Positions 14,586-21,791 of a stretch of 41,641 nucleotides of DNA are shown here, one piece after another (position 1 is the first letter of the stretch; every line of letters starts with the position of its first letter). Both the position numbers and the translations under genes were made by a program. The notes below the pieces were generated by a model that did no database searches, was not told the origin of the DNA, and was given only the letters and a program-made list of their open reading frames with translations. The stretch is from a virus: IMG/VR virus record IMGVR_UViG_3300047201_000005, positions 1 to 41,641 of that record. One strand, written 5' to 3'.

Positions 14586-15782
14586 TTACACCAAAAAAAC
14601 TATTGGGTCTGAGTAACTCAATCTCGTATACAAAGCATAACGTTCACAGTCCTGTAAATGAAAATTAGGCAATGGTTCTTCAAGCACATTGCCATTTTTA
14701 TCTTCTTTACGCTTATATGTTCTCTTTTCTCTTAAATGATTCTCCGAACAAGAGGCTATCTTTGGTCTTTGTCTCAACACACAATCAATACCGTCTTGTA
14801 CATCCTTTTGTGCTGGATGTATATTAAACCCGGCTTGTGATATTTCCTCTATTCTATCAGGTTCGGCAGAATCAGCGTAAATATTGTCATATTTGTTTGG
14901 TATCAATACATTCATTCTATCAATTAATTGTGCATTTGTCAAATGTTTTTCGTATAAAAGTTCTTTCTCGTATATCTGCGCATCCTTAAATCCAATAAAA
15001 AGTAATGCTGATGGGTTCTCATAGCCAAAATCTAATCCATATATAACCTCATCAAACGATTCAGGAAAATCACCTTCTGATATAATGTCATAATTATTAT
15101 ATATACGGTTTTTCAGCATAGCAGATAAACCTAAACGGTATATCTGATATTGCGTTTCGTCTACTTCTTTAAGTGCGTCAAGTTCCTCTCTATCCTCTTT
15201 GGTAGCGAATAAGTTATCATCAACTGTCGTGATTAAGATATTTGCGTGTTTTTGATACCGTTTATTCTTGTCATTTTCTTCATCAAAAAACAATTCCTTT
15301 GTCCAGTGGTAAAAATCATCCGGATTGTAGCTAAGGATTGTCTGCTTGTACGTATTGCGAACAGCCCGCATGCGCCTATTGACTTCAAGAAAATCATAAA
15401 AATTGAATTCTATTGCTTCTTCTAGCCAACAGGAAGTCACACCCACGATTGACTTTATCTTCTGTGGATCGTCCAGCCCGGAGCAGATGATAAACGTTCC
15501 GTTAGGAAAGGTTATCTTCATATCTGTTTCGTGGATATGGACTTTATCATATAATTCATACTCAACTAATCGCTTCAAGAACTCTTGCCATATTGACCGC
15601 CGGGACGTTGGATTCGATGTACGCAAACATAAAAAGCCCTGTATCTCTGGACATAAACACCGAAGGATAATCTTCTGTGTAATGAAATGGCTTTTGCCAC
15701 TGCTTGATCCGCCCTGTAATACTAGATAACGTGAGCGATCATTGAGCAAAGGACGATATATGTCATTGATTATGAACTTCAT
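14586..15782 (-). CDS. terL: Terminase large subunit (Terminase_3/PBSX-like)
   Basis: 398 residues. The ATPase half has Walker A QGGSSSGKSH (residues 23-32) and Walker B-like SCWLEEAIEF. The sequence LSYNPDDFYHW resembles the coupling region. The nuclease half has the catalytic Asp in VIYGLDFGYENPSALL and a second in IYADSAEPDRIEEI. Together these mark the DNA-packaging motor that cuts concatemers and pumps DNA through the portal. The gene overlaps the small upstream gene by four bases (ATGA). The slightly short length is within the PBSX-type range. Confidence 0.93.
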   Translation of the reverse strand: MKFIINDIYRPLLNDRSRYLVLQGGSSSGKSHFITQKIILRCLCPEIQGFLCLRTSNPTSRRSIWQEFLKRLVEYELYDKVHIHETDMKITFPNGTFIICSGLDDPQKIKSIVGVTSCWLEEAIEFNFYDFLEVNRRMRAVRNTYKQTILSYNPDDFYHWTKELFFDEENDKNKRYQKHANILITTVDDNLFATKEDREELDALKEVDETQYQIYRLGLSAMLKNRIYNNYDIISEGDFPESFDEVIYGLDFGYENPSALLFIGFKDAQIYEKELLYEKHLTNAQLIDRMNVLIPNKYDNIYADSAEPDRIEEISQAGFNIHPAQKDVQDGIDCVLRQRPKIASCSENHLREKRTYKRKEDKNGNVLEEPLPNFHLQDCERYALYTRLSYSDPIVFLV

Positions 15783-16159
15783 TCGTCCTCGTCATCCTGT
15801 ATTGGCTTGTTGTTGATTACCTCAGACGCATTAATAATCGTTAACTCCGACTTAACTGGATTGTTCTCTTGCCCACCGACATTGACACTCTGTGGAGGCT
15901 TGCCTTCCAGATGATCCCATAGGTGAATCCGTGTTAGTTTATCACCTTTAAGTGAGTCAAGCACAATCTTCTGTGCTAGTATCTCAACCGCCTTTTTCTT
16001 TGCTAGCTTTGGCTCTTTTGCGAACTCAGGAAACGTCTTGATGATCTGCTTCTCTAAGATTTTGCGTATTTCGTCATTGAGAGAGAATGACCCCTTCGGT
16101 CTGCCACCTTGACTTTTGTTTCCTTTAATAAATTTGCCCTTTTCATCTCTACCATCCAT
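15779..16159 (-). CDS. Probable terminase small subunit (GRPKGS/DUF5681-like)
   Basis: 126 residues beginning MDGRDEKGKFIKGNKSQGGR followed by PKGS, the signature opening of DUF5681-like proteins. Then come a helical middle with EFAKEPKLAKKKAVEILAQ, LWDHLEGKPPQSVNVGG, and an acidic tail. Proteins of this family often occupy the small-terminase position, and this gene ends in an ATGA overlap with terL. DNA recognition for packaging is inferred from position; there is no clear HTH. The ribosome site is weak. Confidence 0.6.
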   Translation of the reverse strand: MDGRDEKGKFIKGNKSQGGRPKGSFSLNDEIRKILEKQIIKTFPEFAKEPKLAKKKAVEILAQKIVLDSLKGDKLTRIHLWDHLEGKPPQSVNVGGQENNPVKSELTIINASEVINNKPIQDDEDE

Positions 16160-16168
16160 AACCCAATT

Positions 16169-17341
16169 TTACCGATTTAATTCGGTTAGTTCCTCATACC
16201 CTATCTTAACGCCTTCCCTCTCACAAAACACTTGCTCCGATGAATCTATGATGTCTAATATCCCTTCTTGTACTGTATTTGCTATATAATACATCATTAT
16301 CGGTGGAACACAATTTCCTAACATTCCCCATTGCTGACTAAATGTTCCGAGTAACTCAAAATCATCTGGAAAAGCACATATCCGCTTTAATTCTGATATT
16401 GTTGGTGTAGCTGGTATATTGGGCATATACATATCAAGCGTTCCTGAATTGCTTTTGCAAAGTACCGTTCCTGATACATTATCAAAGCTTAATTTAATTT
16501 TATTAAAAGCAGATTTTTTGCCATTTTCCTTTTCATGTCCAACTGCAAGAGTTTTTCCTTCTGGAGTATTTTCCCACCATTTTTTCATTCTAGGTGATAA
16601 GTATTGCCTTTCTGCATTGTCAGGTACATAAAGATCACCAAAAGCATCCCTGACAGTATATCTATAATCTAAAGGTTTCGGATAACAAGGTTCTAAGTCT
16701 ATATCATTTCTCACACCTTGAAATATAACCCTTTGTCTCATCTGTGGCACGCCAAGCCATTGTGCGTCAAGTAACCTTGCCTTGACGTTATAACCACAAT
16801 CCTTTAATGCCTGTAATATCAGCTTGAAATAACCTTTTGCAGTTCCTTTAAGTAATCCTGATACATTCTCTGCTATAAAAACCTTTGGTTGTATTACTTT
16901 CAAGATTCTGATATATTCATCAAACAAAGTTTCATTCTTTTGCTTGATACCATTATCATACTGTTTGTCTTTGCCCCATCCCTTTTCACGCTTGCCAGCA
17001 GTTGAGAACGCTTGACATGGAGGCGAACCATCCATTAAGTCAAGTTCACCTTGCTTTAATCCAATACTTTCAAGAATCTCCTCTGGTAATACTTTCTTAA
17101 TATCACGCCTGTCAACTATCGTGCCTTTATGGTTTTTCTCATAAGTATCAGCGGCAATCGGTATAAATTCATTTGCCCATAAGACCTTATAACCCGCTAA
17201 CTTATATCCTAGACTTGACCCCCCACAACCTGAAAAGGTAGAAATGACATTATAACCACTCCATTCTATTTCAGATATTTCTTGCATAGATGGAATTTTA
17301 TAAGGTGGTTTATTTTCCTTTTGGTTTTCCTGACCATTCAT
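16169..17341 (-). CDS. C5-cytosine DNA methyltransferase
   Basis: About 390 residues from the ATG at 17341 (MNGQENQKENK). The frame stays open further upstream, and the weak GTGGAT site leaves the start uncertain. Conserved motifs: I, STFSGCGGSSLGYKLAG; IV, DGSPPCQAFS with the catalytic Cys near residue 109; VI, IAENVSG; VIII, QRVIFQGVR after LDAQWLGVPQM; and X, MLGNCVPPIM near the C-terminus. All catalytic motifs are present, so it is probably active, methylating cytosine C5 in phage (and possibly host) DNA. Protection against restriction is the usual role. It overlaps the ParB-like gene upstream by about 30 bases, and the pair probably works together. Confidence 0.92.
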   Translation of the reverse strand: MNGQENQKENKPPYKIPSMQEISEIEWSGYNVISTFSGCGGSSLGYKLAGYKVLWANEFIPIAADTYEKNHKGTIVDRRDIKKVLPEEILESIGLKQGELDLMDGSPPCQAFSTAGKREKGWGKDKQYDNGIKQKNETLFDEYIRILKVIQPKVFIAENVSGLLKGTAKGYFKLILQALKDCGYNVKARLLDAQWLGVPQMRQRVIFQGVRNDIDLEPCYPKPLDYRYTVRDAFGDLYVPDNAERQYLSPRMKKWWENTPEGKTLAVGHEKENGKKSAFNKIKLSFDNVSGTVLCKSNSGTLDMYMPNIPATPTISELKRICAFPDDFELLGTFSQQWGMLGNCVPPIMMYYIANTVQEGILDIIDSSEQVFCEREGVKIGYEELTELNR

Positions 17342-17855
17342 ATCCACATTTTGGGCAACAATATTCTGTTTCAATATTATCTCCATATTCCTTAAAATCA
17401 TCTGGTGATTCAATTTGTTTACTAAGTATCCTACCAGCCAAGTCATCTAAATCCTGAGAGTCAAACGCAAAGTCAAGGCTAGGGATATTCTGCTCTGATA
17501 GCTCATTGATAAGCTGTTGGAGTGATGAATCATCAAATATCGAATCATCACCGACTTTGTTGTCTGCAATTAAAAAGGCTTCTGCCTGCCCATCAGGCAT
17601 ATCAACTTCAACCATGTCAGCGCCTGTATACCCCTCAGCTTTCAATGCTTCTATGATTCCATGACCAGCCAAAACATAGCCTGTTGACTTCTGATAGACG
17701 ATTGACCCTTTGGCAAAGCCATGTTTACGGATTAAATGTCTGAGTTTTTCTATCTGTTGGGGAGAGTGCAAGCGGGGATTCTTGGGATGTGGCGTGATTT
17801 CGTCAAATCGCTTTCTTACAAACATCAATTCTGCTGATTTTAATGAGTTATTCAT
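17310..17855 (-). CDS. ParB/Srx-fold protein with C-terminal zinc ribbon
   Basis: 181 residues. Residues ~15-110 have the ParB N-terminal-like pattern: ITPHPKNPRLHSPQQIEKL, GFAKGSIVY, GYVLAGHGIIEALKAEG (the box II-like segment), and AEAFLIADNKVGDDSIFDD. Phages often encode this domain next to or fused with DNA methyltransferases; some members have been described as nucleases or NTPases. The C-terminus adds a half zinc ribbon, CCPKCGYEWSG. The next gene, a C5 methyltransferase, overlaps its end. It is the first protein gene after the tRNA. An activity cannot be read from sequence alone. Confidence 0.8.
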   Translation of the reverse strand: MNNSLKSAELMFVRKRFDEITPHPKNPRLHSPQQIEKLRHLIRKHGFAKGSIVYQKSTGYVLAGHGIIEALKAEGYTGADMVEVDMPDGQAEAFLIADNKVGDDSIFDDSSLQQLINELSEQNIPSLDFAFDSQDLDDLAGRILSKQIESPDDFKEYGDNIETEYCCPKCGYEWSGKPKGK

Positions 17856-17902
17856 TCTATTCTTCCGTTACTCGGCGGAACGAGAAATGTATAATTGCAA
17901 GC

Positions 17903-17929
17903 CCTGTCATGCTGTGGTTACATGACAGG
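17903..17929 (-). other. 9-bp perfect hairpin between tRNA and ParB-like gene
   Basis: CCTGTCATG (17903-17911) and CATGACAGG (17921-17929) are exact complements around a 9-nt loop. A second hairpin, GGCGTT/AACGCC with a 7-nt loop, lies at 17965-17983. Neither is followed by a T-run on the minus strand. They may mark the processed end of the tRNA transcript or protect the downstream mRNA. I tried to fold this stretch as a second tRNA and could not. Confidence 0.5.
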
Positions 17930-18003
17930 ACCGGGTGAAGGAGTAAACAATGGATGGTTCTTCTGGCGTTACCAACAAACGCCGGGTAAATTTTTATCAA
18001 AGT

Positions 18004-18079
18004 TGGTAGCGGAGGAAGGAATCGAACCTTCATAACCAAGTTTATGAGACTTGTCGGCTGCCATTGCCAACACACCGCA
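18004..18079 (-). tRNA. tRNA-Met (anticodon CAU)
   Basis: The minus strand folds as a 76-nt cloverleaf with an encoded CCA. The T arm is GAAGG-TTCGATT-CCTTC, the anticodon arm CAAGT-CTCATAA-ACTTG with CAU, the D arm TTGGC-AATGGCA-GCCGA, and the variable loop 5 nt. The acceptor TGCGGTG/CTCCGCT has two mismatches (U1.U72 and U6.U67), which is unusual. CAU could decode Met or, after lysidine modification, the Ile codon AUA; the sequence does not decide. It lies between an HNH gene and the ParB-like gene. Confidence 0.85.
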
Positions 18080-18108
18080 ATAATTAATATCAATATTATT
18101 ATAATCTT

Positions 18109-18678
18109 TTATTTTGATATGTCAAGAAATATTTTATTATTGTATTTACAAATACATTTAATAATTCTCGCAATATTTTTCTTACCTAAACCAAAACCTT
18201 TATTTTTTATACGACTAAGTTGCCCTATGTCAATATTTGCTATATTTGATAATTGTTGAAAATTGTCAATATTACAGATTTTCAAAACATAGCCTAGTTT
18301 ATCTAAAACTGTTTGACCTTCCAATCCATTCCATATAAGTAAATATTTATTTTTTTTAATATAATCCATTTTTCCATGTCTATTCAGGAATAAACAAAAT
18401 TGAACATAATCTTTATTTTGATTCCAATGTAAACGTGCATGATCATGACGATTGATACATTCATAATTTTCCATACAATCATTCAATGTATCTCCATCTT
18501 TATGATGAATAAAATAACCAACCGATATTTTACCATTCATTTTTTCCCATAACCATCTTGAATAAAGCATAAAATTCTGCTTATTGTTTTCCATCCAAAA
18601 ACAGTAACGTCTTGCTCCTGATTTCATATTAGAAATAAATATTTTAGGGTTTTCTTTTGTACTATATTTTCTTGTCAT
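18109..18678 (-). CDS. HNH homing endonuclease (free-standing)
   Basis: 189 residues from the ATG at 18678, chosen for an AGGAG site 8 nt upstream over a GTG three codons earlier. Residues ~45-95 hold the HNH core: SRWLWEKMNG, YFIHHKDGDTLND, then YECINRHDHARLH. The C-terminal ~70 residues look like a DNA-reading HTH (QLSNIANIDIGQLSRI, then KNKGFGLGKKNIARII). Such genes spread by cutting phage genomes that lack them. It has its own promoter and an elaborate leader, and sits directly ahead of the tRNA. AT-richness is higher than in neighbouring genes, consistent with a mobile gene. Confidence 0.82.
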   Translation of the reverse strand: MTRKYSTKENPKIFISNMKSGARRYCFWMENNKQNFMLYSRWLWEKMNGKISVGYFIHHKDGDTLNDCMENYECINRHDHARLHWNQNKDYVQFCLFLNRHGKMDYIKKNKYLLIWNGLEGQTVLDKLGYVLKICNIDNFQQLSNIANIDIGQLSRIKNKGFGLGKKNIARIIKCICKYNNKIFLDISK

Positions 18679-18702
18679 GATCAACACTCCTGTATTGTTG
18701 TT

Positions 18703-18776
18703 CCTGATTATAGGTATCGGAAGGTAATCAGGATTTTACTTTTCGTGAGAGCTTCGAGGACCCACTATCCGATACC
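18703..18776 (-). promoter_or_regulatory. Structured leader with interleaved complementary arms (HNH gene)
   Basis: In the minus-strand RNA, GGTATCGG (18776-18769) can pair with CCGATACC (18720-18713), and CCTGATTA (18732-18725) with TAATCAGG (18710-18703); both are perfect 8-bp stems in order a, b, a', b'. A small GTGGG/CTCAC hairpin lies between a and b. Only two bases separate a' from b', so the stems are more likely alternative than simultaneous. The leader ends about 11 nt before the AGGAG ribosome site. I match it to no known riboswitch or ribozyme. Confidence 0.6.
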
Positions 18777-18779
18777 AAT

Positions 18780-18813
18780 ATTATAGTATAATCTACAACT
18801 ATATTCAATGCAA
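18780..18813 (-). promoter_or_regulatory. Sigma70-type promoter(s) for the HNH-tRNA-methyltransferase unit
   Basis: Two overlapping options on the minus strand, both with 17-bp spacers: TTGCAT (18813-18808) with TATACT (18790-18785), and TTGAAT (18808-18803) with TATAAT (18785-18780). The first would start the transcript at about the first base of the structured leader. It lies in the 130-bp gap after the upstream gene. Confidence 0.65.
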
Positions 18814-18816
18814 AAG

Positions 18817-19131
18817 TCAAGAATATAATTTCTCAATATCACAATCTTTTGATTCGTTATACATTTTTGTTAAGGATTTTATGACAGATTTGAAACAAGA
18901 AATAAGATCAGATTTACTTACAGACTTATCTTCTGGAATACTCCATGCTATCACTTGATATATTTCTTCCATCGGCAAGTCAGTTAAATAGAAACTTACT
19001 ATCTCAATATCGCTCCCAAGAGATTGCAATAACAATACACTTAATGGTTTATCTGGTATTTTTGCAACGCCGAGAAACCACTTTCTATCAAGTGACCTGA
19101 ATACAAAATCTGAGTCTACAAAGAAATCCAT
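18817..19131 (-). CDS. Hypothetical protein (104 aa)
   Basis: Starts MDFFVDSDFVFRSLDRKWFL directly after the upstream gene's TAG (TAGATG). Probably a compact alpha/beta fold: KPLSVLLLQSL, IEIVSFYLTDLPMEEIYQVI, and a C-terminal helix KSDLISCFKSVIKSLTKM. No membrane segment or metal site. It is the last gene before the second promoter. No family recognised. Confidence 0.5.
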   Translation of the reverse strand: MDFFVDSDFVFRSLDRKWFLGVAKIPDKPLSVLLLQSLGSDIEIVSFYLTDLPMEEIYQVIAWSIPEDKSVSKSDLISCFKSVIKSLTKMYNESKDCDIEKLYS

Positions 19132-19536
19132 CTATGCACCCTTCAAATACCCATTCTCTTTAAGCCAGAAAAACATTTCTGACATAGCCTCGCATAATGT
19201 ATCTTTAACAACAACCATCCATTTTACACTGTCATTTTTGCGTTCAGAATCACGATAGACTATCGTATTCAATATGATTGTCTGCATAAATGGGGTTAGT
19301 GAGGACGTTGGGGTTTCACCTATACAGAATGGTAGTAGTTTCCATAATTCCTCTGCAGTTGGTGCTGGATAACTTGACCATCTAGCACGATTATCATTCG
19401 TAAATTTCAACATAGGAAAAGTAGAATACAAAGCATTTTTATTAAAAAACCAACTAAATACAGACTCAAGTACAATCCCCGCTTCAACCAGCTTTTTCGC
19501 TGTTTCCAGACTCACACATATATTTTCTAATGACAT
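19132..19536 (-). CDS. Conserved phage protein of unknown function (YPAPTAEEL family)
   Basis: 134 residues from the ATG at 19536, which has AAGGAG 6 nt upstream. It opens CVSLETAKKLVEAGI and contains WSSYPAPTAEELWKLLP, a phrase I associate with a widespread family of small phage proteins of unknown role. The C-terminus has aromatic and acidic helices (LCEAMSEMFFWLKENGYL). Probably soluble. It sits in the run of small early genes. Confidence 0.6.
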   Translation of the reverse strand: MSLENICVSLETAKKLVEAGIVLESVFSWFFNKNALYSTFPMLKFTNDNRARWSSYPAPTAEELWKLLPFCIGETPTSSLTPFMQTIILNTIVYRDSERKNDSVKWMVVVKDTLCEAMSEMFFWLKENGYLKGA

Positions 19537-19547
19537 TTCAATCTCCT

Positions 19548-19769
19548 TCATCCCTGATGATTATGAGTTAAACATTCGTGACATACTTCACCTTCAAATT
19601 CCACCGTATTAGGACATATACATTCCTTACAGCCGCAGGTTATATCATCTTGGTAATCATCTAATTCGTCATCTTCTTCATCAAAAAACGGATAATAACC
19701 CTCGTCATTGAGTTTTGAGCAAGTATCAACATCTTCAACATTAGCCCAACAGCCATTGATGTCATCCAA
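19548..19769 (-). CDS. Small acidic Cys-rich protein
   Basis: About 73 residues if begun at the TTG overlapping the upstream gene's stop, with AGGTG as ribosome site. A longer frame reaching 19910 would overlap the zinc-finger gene by ~150 bases and is less likely. The product has an acidic middle (FFDEEDDELDDYQDD) and a C-terminal cluster CGCKECICPNT followed by CHECLTHNH, suggesting zinc binding. The start is uncertain; the C-terminal half is convincing. Confidence 0.5.
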   Translation of the reverse strand: MDDINGCWANVEDVDTCSKLNDEGYYPFFDEEDDELDDYQDDITCGCKECICPNTVEFEGEVCHECLTHNHQG

Positions 19770-19959
19770 TCTGGACACCTTCACATTGATTCGAATTCGG
19801 TTGGTAAACTTTCTTATTTGTTTTTCGCTCAATAATAGTAGAAAGATCGTTTCCAAGTCTTTTAGAATGACAATCAGAACATATTTTTTTCCGTCTTGAC
19901 GGAAAAGCATTTCTATCGGGAACAGTAGCCTCGTTTTTATGACAAATAATACATTTCAA
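19762..19959 (-). CDS. Small zinc-finger-like protein (65 aa)
   Basis: Begins (TTG start) with KCIICHKNEATVP and continues to KKICSDCHSKR, giving a CxxC...CxxC pair about 25 residues apart that should hold one zinc ion. The second TTG is chosen because GGGAG lies 7 nt upstream. The tail is polar. Similar minute zinc proteins are common in phage early regions. Function unknown. Confidence 0.5.
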   Translation of the reverse strand: MKCIICHKNEATVPDRNAFPSRRKKICSDCHSKRLGNDLSTIIERKTNKKVYQPNSNQCEGVQIG

Positions 19960-19961
19960 TT

Positions 19962-20264
19962 TCAATCTCCCTCATCAGATTTACGGTATAACTCCTCGAG
20001 TACCTCAACACGCCTTTCTATCATATCGAAATTAGAAACCAGAATAAGAAGATTATCGCTAATCTTTTTGATTTCCTCACATTTGCCAAAGAGTAGTTTG
20101 TTATCATCCTTCTGAGCCTTCTCCAGTTTCGCAAGTTTCTTCTTCAGGCTTTCAATCTCGTCAAAAGCACCGGGCATTTCTTCATCTGATTTTGCCTTGC
20201 GAGCCAACCTGTTAAACTGCTTGAACTCTTTATCAGTTTTAACGTGAGACTTACCGTCTGTCAT
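19962..20264 (-). CDS. Coiled-coil protein (100 aa)
   Basis: Mostly helical and highly charged. A coiled coil runs from about residue 35 (FDEIESLKKKLAKLEKAQKD) through DNLLILVSNFDMIERRVEVL to the end. It directly abuts its upstream neighbour. Probably oligomeric and soluble. No family recognised. Confidence 0.5.
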   Translation of the reverse strand: MTDGKSHVKTDKEFKQFNRLARKAKSDEEMPGAFDEIESLKKKLAKLEKAQKDDNKLLFGKCEEIKKISDNLLILVSNFDMIERRVEVLEELYRKSDEGD

Positions 20265-20492
20265 TTATGAAGCCCTGCTAATAGATTTGATAGCCTGATA
20301 GCTTACGTGGTAGCCGTCCTGCAAGCTCAATCCCCTATCAGTTGCATAATCAAACCTGCCCTCTATAACAGTTTCACCCTTTGTCCCTTTATGCCAATTC
20401 CTGCGGACATTGAGTTGGATGCGATCTCCAGCACATAAAAGCCTACCATCTACGCCCTCAGATCGTATATGATCCCAATTATCCTGTGTCAT
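20265..20492 (-). CDS. Small beta-barrel-like hypothetical protein (75 aa)
   Basis: Contains GDRIQLNVRRNWHKGTKGET, then VIEGRFDYATDRGLSLQDG and YHVSYQAIKSI, a layout of short strands and turns like an SH3/KOW-type barrel. GGAGG lies 5 nt before the ATG. No family is assigned. Confidence 0.5.
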   Translation of the reverse strand: MTQDNWDHIRSEGVDGRLLCAGDRIQLNVRRNWHKGTKGETVIEGRFDYATDRGLSLQDGYHVSYQAIKSISRAS

Positions 20493-20551
20493 CTTTTCCT
20501 CCCTTCAATTTCCTTTAATTCTACTAACCTTATGCCGTTATCAAGTACCAA
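20489..20551 (-). CDS. Possible micro-ORF (20 aa, TTG start)
   Basis: Between two genes, an AGGAG site is followed after 4 nt by a TTG-initiated frame ending RLVELKEIEGRKR, whose TGA overlaps the next ATG (ATGA). It may be a real microprotein or only a coupling frame. Evidence is limited to the ribosome site and the overlap. Confidence 0.25.
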   Translation of the reverse strand: MVLDNGIRLVELKEIEGRKR

Positions 20552-20558
20552 ACTACTC

Positions 20559-20888
20559 CTATTTCAGCGAAACCTCTTCCAGTCTCGCAAATAACTCAGT
20601 TCGCCTTTTGAGAATAGGTATTTTCTCTTCACGTTCCAATTCCAACCAGCACAAAGAATCACAACAGTCCCATATATCCCTTATCAGAATTACTTTTGAC
20701 GAGTTGTTAAGAAGTTGACTAATCACTTTCGCTTCTTTTGTATGTTTACGCCAGTGATGTAATTGAAATTCCCAATTCATACCATAATCAATAAATTGCC
20801 TGACAAATGTTTTGTCCATCATCAAGCACTTACGAAAGTCTTTTAGCAATTTACAGCGTCGGATACTGCGATAATTAGATTCATCCAT
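20559..20888 (-). CDS. Hypothetical protein (109 aa), basic and helical
   Basis: Starts MDESNYRSIRRCKLLKDFRK, is rich in Arg, Lys, Leu and Trp, and ends in helices (CCDSLCWLELEREEKIPILK). It overlaps the upstream gene by eight bases. Probably a small helical, perhaps nucleic-acid-binding protein. No family recognised. Confidence 0.5.
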   Translation of the reverse strand: MDESNYRSIRRCKLLKDFRKCLMMDKTFVRQFIDYGMNWEFQLHHWRKHTKEAKVISQLLNNSSKVILIRDIWDCCDSLCWLELEREEKIPILKRRTELFARLEEVSLK

Positions 20889-21228
20889 CCTTAATAATCA
20901 CCTCAAAATTCTGTCCAACCCTCGATTGGTAATAAGATAGTTTGTTATATCCACCCTTGCCGAATTCGGGGCGCATCGTACTAAAAGGTATATTCTTGTC
21001 CCCCAAGAATGTCAGGTGAATGAGATTGCCAGATTTCGGTAGTGGGTAATATTCGTCAAATTCTCTATCCATCTCAATAGATTTTTGTGATGAATATCTC
21101 GTATCGTATTCGAGCAAGTCTTTGTTTTCATGCACATCTTTTGCTTTTAGCAACTGAACGAAAAGCAATCTTCCTGATGTTTGTCCCCATAGCTTAGGGT
21201 ATATATGCGAAAACTTTATCTGATTCAT
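20881..21228 (-). CDS. Hypothetical protein (115 aa), possibly ASCH/PUA-like
   Basis: Opens MNQIKFSHIYPKLWG, and has LLFVQLLKAKDV, LIHLTFLGDKNIPFS and a closing strand GQNFEVIIK. The order of strand, short helix and final FEVIIK is reminiscent of ASCH/PUA-like RNA-binding folds, but the diagnostic residues are not clear, so this is only a suggestion. A GGGGTG ribosome site precedes the ATG. Confidence 0.45.
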   Translation of the reverse strand: MNQIKFSHIYPKLWGQTSGRLLFVQLLKAKDVHENKDLLEYDTRYSSQKSIEMDREFDEYYPLPKSGNLIHLTFLGDKNIPFSTMRPEFGKGGYNKLSYYQSRVGQNFEVIIKDG

Positions 21229-21240
21229 CTTTCACCCCTA

Positions 21241-21615
21241 TCATGGGAAAATAGGTCTAATCCACCTATGTTTTGAAACATAAATATAATCTTTTATGCC
21301 TCTGGATAATACCCATACTCTAACTCTGTTCCCATCAACATATGCCAACGTTCCTTTTCTGGTATCAGGATCATATACCCACCAGAGACCATCGCCATCT
21401 GGCGCATCTTTTGGTTCAGGAATCCGAATCTTAGCTAGTAGTGTCCTTATCTCAGATACTTTGATAGCGCCTGGATCATCACTGACACCTATAAAAATAT
21501 CTTCTGGGTAAACCTCATCCCACCATGCCTGCACCTTTCGTATCAAATCATGGAGTGCTTCCATCCCACCTTTGTTCAGTCTTTTCGATATATCATATCC
21601 CTTTTCCAAAATCAT
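21241..21615 (-). CDS. Hypothetical protein (124 aa)
   Basis: Starts MILEKGYDISKRLNKGGMEA. Features are DLIRKVQAWWDEVYPEDIF, GLWWVYDPDTRKGTLAYVDG and RVRVWVLSRGIKDYIYV, giving a helical N-terminus and a beta-rich C-terminus. GGAG lies 6 nt before the ATG. No family recognised. Confidence 0.5.
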   Translation of the reverse strand: MILEKGYDISKRLNKGGMEALHDLIRKVQAWWDEVYPEDIFIGVSDDPGAIKVSEIRTLLAKIRIPEPKDAPDGDGLWWVYDPDTRKGTLAYVDGNRVRVWVLSRGIKDYIYVSKHRWIRPIFP

Positions 21616-21674
21616 TTTCTTCTCCTTTTTTACAATGTATTGAGATCGTCACATACCTCACCATTCATTTTCAA

Positions 21675-21791
21675 TCATTGACTTTTCTTAATGTAACCAT
21701 TGATTACTGCACTAACTGCCGTAATGACGCAAAGAGATGCAAATACAAATGGTGTTATACAAATACAAAATATGTATATTAGTATCTTCAT
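21675..21791 (-). CDS. Small single-pass membrane protein (38 aa)
   Basis: Starts MKILIYIFCICITPFVFASL, continues CVITAVSAVING and ends YIKKSQ: one long hydrophobic segment with a basic tail. GAGGT lies 5 nt upstream of the ATG. It is a plausible small inner-membrane protein with role unknown. It lies in a 300-bp stretch otherwise without long genes. Confidence 0.45.
   Translation of the reverse strand: MKILIYIFCICITPFVFASLCVITAVSAVINGYIKKSQ

Noticed and set aside
17880-17990. Possible second tRNA next to the tRNA-Met
   Set aside because: Two hairpins exist, but no T arm with GTTCRANNC and no acceptor pairing could be found.
17857-18093. 78-residue minus-strand frame
   Set aside because: It runs straight through the tRNA gene; its MKVRFLPPLP segment is simply the translated T arm and acceptor stem.
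18703-18776. HDV-like, hammerhead or pistol ribozyme
   Set aside because: The conserved core bases are absent and the stem order does not match the HDV nested pseudoknot.
18109-18776. Group I intron with an HNH endonuclease
   Set aside because: The structured part is only ~75 nt, no P4-P6/P7 core is visible and no interrupted gene flanks it.
19548-19910. Long 120-residue reading of the acidic Cys-rich gene
   Set aside because: It would overlap the zinc-finger gene by about 150 bases; its first ~47 residues look like an out-of-frame shadow.
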